NCBI GenBank assembly: GCA_035578175.1
Contig: JAQMRL010000014.1
Span: 12,836,274-12,900,273, forward strand
Direction: 5' to 3'
Length of the DNA stretch: 64,000 bases
Origin: Catonia carolina
Lineage: Eukaryota; Arthropoda; Insecta; Hemiptera; Achilidae
A model generated the notes under the pieces. The model was given only the letters and a program-made list of their open reading frames with translations, did no database searches and had not been told where the DNA came from. Position 1 is the stretch's first letter. Every line of letters begins with the position of its first letter. Both the position numbers and the translations under genes were made by a program. Below, piece by piece: positions 24,534 through 35,923 of the stretch.

Positions 24534-24834
24534 TAAGCTTTGTGCAGCTGCGGGATGAAGGGGACAGACGAAGTACCAGACTACTGCTACGTCATAACAC
24601 TGTACAAATCATCTCTTTGCTCTTTGCTAGCCAGTAGGCTGCCTAGTGCGGTGATTTACGTGAGTGTTGTTTTTTACTATTCGCTGTAGACGGCGACACA
24701 GAATATTTATGTAGTTTGGATAGAACCCTTGACTACTACAAACATAGTACAATTAAAACGCAATTTTAGTACTACTAACGCAATCTCTCACAGTAGTAGT
24801 GACGTAATGCATACTCTCAGCTGCACAAAGCTTA
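24534..24834. mobile_element. 301-bp MITE, termini TAAGCTTTGTGCAGCTG
   Basis: Left TAAGCTTTGTGCAGCTG and right CAGCTGCACAAAGCTTA are 17-base perfect inverted repeats. The body carries GGGGACAGACGAAGTACCAG. A second, 3'-truncated copy begins at 62512. No coding capacity. Confidence 0.75.
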
Positions 24835-26195
24835 GGAACGGGCATTACTTACACTAAGCCACCACTAAAAAATCTGGTGTGAAACACTCACACAACTTTC
24901 TCTTGCCAATGAAAATAATTAACAATAAGCCTAACATTAGTGATAAAAAATTAGAAATAAACTAACTTCAATAAACATAATCTAATTTTTATCAAAAGTG
25001 AAAGACGCAAAATAAAAATCAACCTCAGTTTGGCTTAAAATTACGGAAAATCACTCTTTCACGCTAAACTAGGCTATGCAGAGAAAAATGTACAAAATAA
25101 AAGTTGTAGATCTTTTTATTTCCTATAAATTTTATTATACACTTTTTGTCGTAAAACAAAGCTGAAATCTTTAAAAAATCGATTTTTTACGTTTACGTGA
25201 GAAACAAACCGAAAATCGCTAATTACCGCTAAACTAAGCGTTATACAAAAGAATGTTAGATATAAAAGTTGTAGGATTTTAAATTATCTACAACTTTTAT
25301 ATTACATATTTTTGACCTAAAGTGCATATTAAAGTCGCGATCCTAAAACAAACAATTTTTTACGAGAAAATAGCCCCCTAGAATTTCAGCAGACATGGCG
25401 CCTACCCTATGTTGTAGAGCATAAAAAATTAAGTAAATGAGGCGATTTAAAAAACTATCGTAAGAACAGTTTTTGAGAAAATCGTAAAAAGTGAAAAATG
25501 ACCCGAATAAACTACTACTTCCGGTTGCCTTATTTTAAAGAAAATGTTCGTGTCCGGTCCTCTAGTGGAATCTAACTTAAGTTTCAAGTTCGTACGATGT
25601 TCCGGTCTTGAGATATTTTTTTTCACACACACACACACACACCAATCGCTAAAAACTTGTTTTTTGGGTTCAGGGGGTCTGAAAACATGTACATTCAGTG
25701 AAAACTCGATTTGGAAAAATCGACATGAAAATAATACTTTCCTTCCTACAGGGTGATTTTTAAGTATGGAAACAGCTTTATATTGCGTAACTGAGACGTA
25801 TTTGGCAAAAGCAGCTTATGCGGATTTGCATATTTTTAAAAATCCAACTTTTGTTTGGTTTTGAAATTTTTGTCCGTCACCTTGGATCCGCCATATTGGA
25901 TTCAACTTTATTTTTTAAATGGGATGTTGGTCGTGTGATACGTCATTTCAATGTGAAATTTTAAGAAAATAACAATGGCGCAAACCGTTTTTCAATAGAT
26001 GCCTTTCGTGTTTTAGTTATAAGCGTTCAAAGTTGCAATTTTGGGAAAATTGTGTTAGCAATAAAAAAGGTAGAACGCACTGCATAAACCATTATATTGC
26101 ATTTTTCAATCATAAAGTATCTAATAACTAAGTTTAAATGGTTGTAAGACATGGTAATAATGAGAAAAAAATAATTATAAATAAATAATACAACA

Positions 26196-26346
26196 AATAA
26201 ATGGCCTGCAGATATTAAGGAATTGAAAAGAAGAATAATTGATGAATCTGCTCGTGTACTACCAGACATGATACAAAAGTTACAAAAGAATATTACTCGA
26301 GGTTAGCACACTGCCACGCTGTAGAAGGGAAGCATTTTGAACATTT
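26196..26346 (+). pseudogene. Transposase C-terminal scrap
   Basis: The + strand reads ADIKELKRRIIDESARVLPD then MIQKLQKNITR. After a one-base shift it continues RLAHCHAVEGKHFEHLL, stop. The LKxRIxxExxxxxPxMxxxxxxxxxxRLxxCxxVxGxHFEHLL pattern is the C-terminal end of a large group of insect mariner-like transposases. The catalytic domain is gone. Confidence 0.6.
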
Positions 26347-26550
26347 ACTGTAGAAAGATATCCTCTCAAAATTTATTTAATTACTAATTTACAATTGAAA
26401 CATTAGTTTGGCATTTTTTAATAAATCATATTGTAGTTTTAAGAAAATAAAGTCTGTGATATAAAGACTGGCAGCTGAATTGTAATTAGTTAAACATTAA
26501 CATAGCCATTTATTTGTTGTTTTATTTACTTATTAAATTTTTTAAATTCC

Positions 26551-26860
26551 TAATATGTGTACGTTGCAATCTGTTCAATTGAGAACAATAAGCAACCCCA
26601 TGACCCAATGAGATGAGGATGATATGTATGACGTGTAAATGAGGTGTAGTCTTGTACAGACTCAGGCCGACCATTCCTGAGAGAGTTTGGTTAATTGAAC
26701 CCCAACCATCTAAGTACACCGGTAACCACTGTCTAGCATTCAAATCCGTGTAAAAGTAACTACCTTTACTAGGAATTGAACCAGGAACCTTCGTCGCCGA
26801 AAATCAGCTGTTAAACAGCTGATTTTGGCGACGACTTTACCTCTAGACCAACCCGGTGGG
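26551..26860 (-). mobile_element. SINE-1 copy with target duplication
   Basis: Inverse orientation, inside the long-TIR element. Flanked by a 12-13 base direct repeat (TTTATTTACTTAT on both sides) with a T-rich remnant of the tail at the left. The duplication shows target-primed insertion after the host element was in place. Confidence 0.85.
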
Positions 26861-27354
26861 TTTATTTACTTATAATAATTTTTTCTCATTATTATCATGT
26901 CTTACCACCGTTTAAACTTAGTTATTAGATACTTTATGGTTGAAAAATGCAATAAAATGGTTTATGCAGTGCCTTCTACCTTTTTTATTGCTAACACAAT
27001 TTTCCCAAAATTGCAACTTTGAATGCTATAACTAAAACACGAAAGGCATCTATTGAAAAATGGTTTGCGCCATTGTTTTTTTTCTTAAAATTTCACATTG
27101 AAATGACGTATCACACGACCAACATCCCATTTAAAAAAATAAAGTTGAATCCAATACGGCGGATCCAAGATGGCGGACAAAAATTTCAAAACTAAACAAA
27201 AGCTGGATTTTTAAAAATATGCAAATCCGCATAAGCTGCTTTTGCCAAATACGTCTCAGTTACGCAATATAAAGTAGTTTCCATACTTAAAAATCACCCT
27301 GTATATTCATATAGGCAAGGGGAAGTAATATAAAAAAATTAAAGATTAGTATTT

Positions 27355-27690
27355 TAAAAAAAATCGTAGGAGCTGTTTTTTTGAGAAAATCGCTAAAAAG
27401 TGAGAAATGATACGAATAAACTACTTCTTCCGGTTGACCGATTTCGATGAAAATGTTTGCGTTAGGGCCTCTAGTAGTACCTACCTTAAGTTTCAAGTTC
27501 GTACGTTGTTCCGTTGTTGAGAAATTTCGTTCCCACGTAGACATACACCCACAAACCAATTGGTAAAAACATGTTTTTTTATTCAGGGGTCTGAAAACGT
27601 GTACATCCAGTGAAAACTCAATTTTGAAAAATCGACATGAAAACAATTCTTTCTTTCCTATTAATCATATAAGCAAGAGAAAGTAAAAAT
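27355..27690 (-). mobile_element. TGR repeat, 5' part only
   Basis: An inverse fragment from AAAAATCGTAGGAGCTGTTT through TCCGGTTGACCGATTTCGAT to TAAGCAAGAGAAAGTAAAAA, with almost no TG tract. It ends about 90 bases before the OR-A exon 1 region. Confidence 0.7.
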
Positions 27691-27807
27691 CAACCTGTAG
27701 GCTATATATCATTATTGACAAGAGAGATTATTATTTAATTATTTTTGTGTGAGTGTATTAACCAAATTTTTTTTCAGGTACAGGATTTGAATAGCTATAT
27801 TACCGAA

Positions 27808-28631
27808 ATGGAAATAGTTACCCACCTAACGAAGTTTCTTTCTACAATTGGATACGATGTAAAAACAGGAAAAACAAATATATTTTTTAAAATGTACAGG
27901 ATTTTTTTAATATCATCATTTACAAATTCAGTATTGTTTGTGATCTTTAAATGGGATGGTTTTGAAGAAAGAATTAACGGCATTAAGTTGGTTATCATGT
28001 ATAATTTTTATATCACCTTTTTATACTTATTAACATATAAACAAGAAGTTTTCTTTAATAATTTATCACTTATTAACAAAGAAAGTAATGAATTTCAATA
28101 TTTTAAAAAATTTTAAAATTTTCCAACTGATAAAAGTCATCAAATCTTGAAAACACATGAAAAGAAATTATATATTTTGAGAAAACAATTAGGTAATACA
28201 TTTATTTTGTATTGTTTGGTAGAAAATTTATCAACAATTGCTAAAAATTTATTTGTAATATTTAAAAAAATTATAAATAACGAAAAATATTTAGTAGAAA
28301 AAGATTTAATATTATCACAACCTTATTACTTTTCAAAATATTTAAAAAATCAAACCAGTGCTTACTTGATTGCATATTTGTTGCAAACTATATGCAGCCT
28401 GTATGGAGCTGCAAGTAGTTATATCTGTATATTAATGAATTTCAGTTGTTTGCGAACAGTTGTTTGTAATTTACAATTGCTAGTATTAGCTATAAAAAGC
28501 TTTGATATCGTAATCAAGAAAGAAAATGTTCAAATTGAAGAGAAAAATCTTTATGTGTCAAGTGAAAAAGAAATTTTTCTGATGAAACATTACATGACGT
28601 GTATAATCCAGCATCATCAGCATAATTATAG
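27808..28631 (+). CDS. OR-A exon 1 (N-terminal helices)
   Basis: It encodes residues 1-274 plus two bases. It starts MEIVTHLTKFLSTIGYD, has several hydrophobic stretches, and ends with the receptor-typical LMKHYMTCIIQHHQHNYR just before a GTACGT donor at 28632. Paralog OR-B begins METLVQELMTLLKRYGY at the equivalent place, which supports this start. The frame is open on both sides of the single TAA at 28114-28116, so the stop looks like a substitution rather than a frameshift. No donor or acceptor nearby would splice the stop out. Confidence 0.85.
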
Positions 28632-31600
28632 GTACGTAAATCGTTTTCAATCAAATATATGGGTAATTCAAATTTCTTTTTGTCAACAGTCTCTCGACTA
28701 GTTTGATGCAGTTCACCAAGCTGTTTTATCCTGCGCAAGTTGTTTCATATATACATACGTGTAACACCGTACATCTTTTGTAATTTGCTTTACATATTCT
28801 AACCTTTGCCTCCCCTTACAATTCACTCACTCAATATTACCCTCCATTATTGCTAGACCAATACCTGAATGTCTTAAGATATGCCCCACTAGCCTATCCC
28901 TTTTTCTGGTAAGATGCTTCCATATACTTGTTTTTTCATCCACTCTGCTAAGAACCTCTAAATTACTTATTTTGTCCACCAAACTAATCTTTAATATTTT
29001 CCTATAACAACACATTTTTTTACAATTTCTAGAAATTTACAGTCAATTAAAATTTAAAGCAATAAACATTTTTAAGCCTATATTTTCTCATATTTTTGAT
29101 GCTTAAAATTGCTTTCGCTAAACTTCCGGGTAAATACTCATTTAAAAAATATCAAGAACACTGGGCATTTAAACGGCTTGCATACTAAATAAAACAGAAT
29201 TGCTATGCTTACATACACAAACACACACGGAATATTACAAATTCTTCAAATTTATTTTACATAATTTGTATTTCTTTTGTTTCAGATTGATATATCAAGT
29301 TACAAGAAATTCAGAATTTGTGTTACTAGGTATTTTGATTCCAGGGAGGTTCTTTACCTGCATTTCCATTTATCATTTAGTCCAGGCAAGTAAAATTTCA
29401 CACTTTTATTTAGGTGACGTGTCTAAAGGTGGGGTGAAACCAGGTGTAAGATAAATGCAATGAATGGAAAAGGGTAATACATACGGAAAGGAAATACTCA
29501 CTTTTACAATTTAACTTATAATTACAAACAAAAGAGGCCACTTACTGCTTGTTGTTAAGCACTGATGAATAGCGTCCAGTAGATGAACACACGGTGAGCA
29601 CGTTTCGGTGAGCGATCGTTGCGTAAATACTCTAGTTAATACGACACATTTACAAAAGCACACAAGATATAATATTACAAATACAGTTACACATATGAAT
29701 AAGTTTAGAATCGATAATTACGAACAAGCATCCAGCATTATCAACGCATCCCGCCAGATGCGTGCGTGACCGAAGAAAAGCCTCGAGCAAACGAAATATC
29801 CTTGGCGAAAGTCAATAAAATGAGTTAGGAAGGAAGGAAATGAGGATCATGAGTGTGAAGATCTATCCATAAGTAGATCGAATATGTAAATTGACAATTA
29901 ATAGCTGGCGCGTGGGTCCTTGTTAGTAAATCAGCACATTGCAACGTAATTTTGAACTGACCCGGCAACATCAGCGTTAACAAGTTTTTCAATAAATAAA
30001 GAAGTGGACGCAATTGAAGGGGTCGGGAGAAGAAAGTGCTAACCCACAAAATTTCCAGCATGATTTTTTTTAAATATTCTGTAAAAATAAAATGTACAGC
30101 ACGTTTTAAACAGGATGCTATATTTACAGTCTTAAGAACCTGAATTAACAGAAAGACAAATGCTAACCAAAACATTTAAAAACATGATTCAGAGATTTTA
30201 GTACACTTTTAAAATTTGATTGCGTAAAATTTTGTTGATGTGGGTTAGCACTGTCTTCTCCCGACCCCTTCAATTAATTTATTCCGACTTTTCAAACTAT
30301 TTTCCAAAGATATCTGCGAAGAAAAAGTCGGGAGTGCCGCTACGTGGTGCATCTAGATATATCCAAATCAAATGGAGATCTGAATTTGGTGAACTAAATC
30401 GAATTCCTCTATGAGCAGACAATCATAGTTATATCTTAACTCCCTCTGGGAGGGAGGAACACGTCTATGAAGTTGGCCGCCCCCATACAAAAATTTGAAA
30501 AAACTAGTGGAATCGATTGTTCAACGTTTGTTCCAGATTGTTCCGCAAAAATGTTCGTTTGCTTCGTTCAAATGGCGAGAAAATAGAGAAAACCGTGAGG
30601 GGGCTAACTTCACACTGGCCCCTGCACTTAACTTTTTCAACTTTTTTGGATAGATCGATAGATCTTCGTTTGTTTCGCTCAAATAAGCGAGAAAATTGAG
30701 GAAAACTTGGAGGGGCTAACTTCACGCTAGCCCCCCGCAGTTTTCTCGAATTCTCACTTATTTAAGCAGAAAAAACGAAAATATTTATGGAATAATCCGG
30801 AACAAACGAAGATCTATCCATCAATGCAAAAAAGTTCAAAACGTTTAATGGGGGGGAGGAGCTAGCGTAAAGTTAGCCTCCCCCAGTTTCTCTCAATTTT
30901 CTCGCTTAGTTGAGCGAAACAAACGAAAATTTTTTGAGGAAAATCTGGAACAAACGTAGAAAAATCGATTCCACTAGTTTTTTCAAATTTTTGTATGGGG
31001 TCAACTTCACAGACGTGGGAAAACCCGTCAATCTTCACTAAGAAGATTGATAACCGCAAGACGAAATTCTGTTGATTCGTATGCATTCATATGCATTTTA
31101 GCGCAAAAAAGTATATTATGAAAGTTGTAGAGAATTTAAAATCCTACAACTTTTATTTAAAACTTTTTTTGTATAACGCTTAGTTTAGCGTTAGTTAGCG
31201 ATTTTTTTGTTTTTTTGCCACGAAAATCTGTAAAAGAAATCTATATTTTTCAGCCTTAGTATGCATTTTATGGCAAAAGTGTATATAATAAAATTTATAG
31301 GAAATTAAAAGATTTACGTCTTTTAAAGCATTTTTCTCTCCAGAGCCTAGCTTAGCGTGAAAGAGTGATTTCCGCTATTTTTAAGCCAAGGTGAGGTTGA
31401 TTTTTATTTTGCGTCTTGCACTCATGATTAAAATTAGGTTATGTTCATTGAGGTTAGTTTTTTTTGTTAATTTCAAATGTTATATTACTAATGTTAGGTT
31501 ATATTGTTCATTATTTGCATTGGCCAGAGAAAGTTGTGTGTGTTTCAAACCAGATGTTTTTTACTCACAGAGGTCTCACAAATACTTAGTATTAGTACTA

Positions 31601-34600
31601 TACTAATTTACTCGGATTTTAATTTTAAATTTGTTCATTATCCAACTAATAAAAGTCAGTCCCATTTATTCAATACGAGGTGTGGCTATTAAATAACGAG
31701 AATGACGTCAAAAATTTAATTTTAATTTTATACGTAATCACTTATTGTCACCTTCAATATATACTCCTTCTCTACCCCTACAATGCTCCATGCGAATTTC
31801 CATCGTTGGAAACAGTGCTGGAAGTCATCTTCTGTCACCTCCTTCAGAACAGGTGCCGCTTTCTCTTTTACAGCTTTCACAGACTCAAATCTTGTCCCTT
31901 TTAATGCATTTTTTTTTGTTTAACGTCCGGCTGTTCTGCAATTACTGCTAATGCAGACGGTGAATGATGAAATGATTTTTTGTAACGTATGAAAAAATGC
32001 CGTGCCTGAATGGGATTCGAACCCAAGACCGCACGATGAGAGGCGAGCACGTTACCAACTTCGCCAATGCGGCCAATCTGTCTTTTAATGCAGATTTCAC
32101 CTTAGGGAACAGGTAGAAGTCACATGGTCCAAGATCTGGTGAATAAGGTGGATGTTCTAACACTGAGATGCTGTACTTGGCTAGAAACCTCTTGACAGAT
32201 AACGCGGAATGAGCTGGCGCATTGTTTTGGTGGAGAACCCATGATATGTCTTCCCACATTTCGGAGCGTTTTTTCCTTACTCTTAGACGTAGTTTAGAAA
32301 GTACCTCAAGGTAGTAATATTGATCAATTGTTTGACCTTCAGGAACCCAGTGAAAGTACACAATCCCATGAATATAAAAAAACAATCATCATTGCTTTAA
32401 ATTTTCACTTGCTTATTCGAGCTTTTTTGGCTCTCGGTGAAGTTTGACTCTTCCAGTTCATGGATTGGCGCCTCGTTTCCGGATCATAAGTAAAAAACCA
32501 CGTTTCATCACATGTTATTATCGTTTCCAAAAAATTTGGGTCATTTTCAATCGCGTACAAAATGTCAGTACAAACATTTTTGCGAGCTTTAGTTGAAACA
32601 TTTTTGAGCGGCACGTGTCCTAAAGGAGCTGACAGAAGATGACTTCCAGCACTGTTTCCAACAGTGGAAAATTCGCATGGAGCGTTGTAGGGATTGAGAA
32701 TGAGTGTATATTGAAGGTAACAATAAGTGATTATGTATAAAATAAAAATAAAATTTTTGACGTCAGTCTCGTTATTTAATAGCCACACCTCGTACACTCC
32801 TTTGACTCATATAGTTCAAAATTATTATTCTCCTGAACATTTATACATTTTTTCTTTTCAGGCAGAAGAATTTATTGTTAAATTGAGAGAACTGTTGTTA
32901 ATTTTTGCCACACTTTACATAATATATGTTTTGAATGATTACGCTGAAATGATCAGCACTGAGGTAAATCATAGATCTTCATGATAATGTATATTTTTGT
33001 ACCTAACGGGTAAATTGTGTTCTCTATTTTTATGATATTTCAGAGGAGCCAAAAACCAAATTTTCTGTATGTAATTACAAATATTTTGATAGATATTAAA
33101 AACACCCAATACCGAAATCTACAGTTAAAAGCTTCATCTTAGCTTCACTTTAGCATGTTTAGCTGCCAGCTTTGAAGCTACTCGACCAGCACCAGCCAGC
33201 TTTAGCTTTTAGAGCCGCTAGCTTCTGATCTACAGAGTAAATCTTTGGTCTATCTGCACGCAAATTCACCACTGCCCATCGTTATTATTACAAAATCCCT
33301 GATTAACTTAAGAAGTTAAAAAAATAAAGGAATTCTATAAACGATGTTTTAGGATTACCCCAGAAAAACTAAGTGGCGCTGATTTGCAGAAGACTTCTTT
33401 GTTTCTGATGATCTTCATATACGAGGTGCGACAATAACATAATGAGACTGATGTGAAAAAAATATCACCTAAGTTTTTAGTCATCTTTAGTGCAATCTCC
33501 TTAAAAGCAGTTCCCTTCTGCTTGCTTACACTTTACTCCAGCGCTTCTGCCACTGCTGGTAACGTTTCTGGAACTTTTATGCTGGAATGTCCTTTAAGAT
33601 CCTCGTCACAACTTTTTGAACATCTTTTGTTATTTGAAAATGTGTTCCTTGACCACCATTTTGACTCTTTGAAGTAGAAAAAGTTGAACGGAGTGATATT
33701 TGGCGAATAAGGTGGCTGTGGTGTACTGAAATATATTCCGTGTTTTTTGCTGCTTGTCTGACAGATTTTTGGGGACACAAATTTTTCTCATACCCAGATC
33801 TTCAGTTATTATTTGATGAACAGTTTCCCGATTAATGTTGAATTGTTCTGATATCATTTTCACGGATAATTTTGGATCAGATCGTACAATTTTACGCACC
33901 CTAGCCATGTAGACATCAGACCGTGAGGTCAATGGTGGTTCACTGCGGGCTCCATCTTCAGCTTTCGTTCTACCTTCACAAAACATTTCATTACTCTAAG
34001 AGGAGATAACTCTGACTACAATCGGTTTCATAATCATAGACACCCGAGTTTGAACCCTTGCATCTCCAAAACTATGAGTCGGAATTCAACATAATTTACA
34101 TCAAAATTTAGCTCATTTTATTTTTCGTTGACCTATAATAAACCTATATTTTAAATGTTGTTTAAAAAATGATCTATCGAGGTTGGAAGACAAAAATACC
34201 CGGTTTTCTTGCTACCGCAACAAATTTCATGCGTTTAGAGGCGTGTAACTCAATAAAAATTTGACCGAAAAGTTTGAAATTTTACCACAACATAGACAAT
34301 TATATCCTTACAGCGTGTACGAAATTTCAAATTCTTATGTTATTTAAATTTTGGTTTATTAACATTATTCTGAACCCTTGCTATCTCGGTAACCGCTCGA
34401 TCGTTCGGCACGGGCAAACTATCGTTTTATTCAGCGTAAAAAACTTAGTACAGATATTTTAATAACATGAAATATTAAATGGCCAATTTTGTGGTAGAAT
34501 TTTTAAAATTTTTAAAAATAAACTTGGTATTACGGGGGGGCGCTACTATCCATGTTGCCTCAATATGACTGTCTACCTGAATTGGCAATGTAGTCTGTCA

Positions 34601-35871
34601 ATTCAGGTAGACAGTCCGACAGGATGTCACGTACACAAACTGTCAACATGGATAGTAGCGCCCACCCCCGCAATACAAAGTCTATTTTTTAAATTTTTTT
34701 GAATTCTACCATAACATTGGCCATTCAATATTTCATGTTATTAACAGATTTTTGTACTAAGTTTTTTATGCTGAATAAAACGATAGTTTGCCCGTGCCGA
34801 ACGATCGAGCGGTTACCGAGATAGCAAGGGTTCAGAATATTGTTAATAAACCAAAATTTAAATAACATAAGAATTTGAAATTTTGAACACGCTGTAAGAA
34901 TATATTTGTCTATGTTGTGGTAAAATTTCAAACTTTTCGGTCGAATATTTATCGAGTTACGCGCCTCTATAAGCATGAAATTGGTTGCGGCAGGAAAAAA
35001 ACGGGTCTTTTTGTCTTCCAACCTCGATATGACAATTTTTAAACAACATTAAAAATATAGAATTACTATACGTCAACGCAGAATAAAATGAGCTAAATTT
35101 TGATGTAAAATATGTTGAAATCCGACTCATAGTTTTTGAGATGCAAGGGTTCAAACTCGGATGTCTATGATTATGAAACCGATAGAATTGTCATTTACAC
35201 CTCTACCTCTTCTATTCTTAAATGCTTCAGTCATATAATAGTCTGACCATGAGATAAGAAACAAAACTATTTTTTGTAGCTCTGGAACCAACAGACAGAG
35301 TCCAAATAATTTAAATTCTTTCTAGTCTCGACAGACTATATTTGCCTGTAACGGGAAATTTTAATTTATGTGAATTTTTTTTAATCTGTTTAGAAATGAA
35401 AGAAACAGGAATTAATTTTCAAATTTAAAAATTTACTAACTCTAAAATCTAGAATTTTATCACTGTTTAATAAATGGATTGATTTTATTTTATGATAACT
35501 TATAAATTTTCAGGATAAGAATGTAAGGGAAGCATTGTTCGAATATGGCTGGGTAGATAAAACACTGCATTTTAAGAAGACACTTTTGGTTATGATTACC
35601 AGAAATAGTAAACCAATTTCTGTCAAACTTTTTGATATTTTCACATTAAACTTAAAAAGTTTTTCTTTGGTAAGAAATCAACTTTTTTCTGCTTAAGTAT
35701 GTGTGTTTGGTGTGTATGTGTGAAGCGTAATCAATATATTAAATACACCAGCCAAGAAAATTTACAAGTACGATATTTAAAAACCCCTTTCAACTTTCAC
35801 TAAAAGTAGGCCTACAATACAATATCCTATTACTTTCTCTTGCCTATATAAATATATATAGGAAGAAAAGT

Positions 35872-35923
<52 letters not shown>

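Larger units (their letters stand above)
25751..27299. mobile_element. Long-TIR Tc1/mariner derivative
   Basis: TA flanks both ends. Termini are CAGGGTGATTTTTAAGTATG at the left and its complement at the right, and the arms stay similar for roughly 430-450 bp. Between the arms lie about 330 bp of unique DNA, then a SINE (26551-26860). The element sits inside a TGR copy, splitting its 5' end at a TA. A transposase scrap at 26196-26346 shows it is a deletion derivative of an autonomous element, not a featureless MITE. Confidence 0.8.
24866..27330 (-). mobile_element. TGR repeat interrupted by the long-TIR element
   Basis: 24866-25750 is an inverse copy from the AAAAATCTGGTGTGAAACAC tail to ACTTTCCTTCCTA. 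The last bases of the repeat (TATTCATATAGGCAAGGGGA) resume after 27299. The 1.55-kb insertion took a TA within the 5' terminal hairpin. Confidence 0.75.

Noticed and set aside
27795..27998. Minus-strand ORF opposite OR-A exon 1
   Set aside because: A shadow of the receptor exon; no supporting motif.
34274..35154. Matching ORFs on both strands
   Set aside because: They come from the two arms of the foldback element; no domain, and the identity reflects the palindrome.
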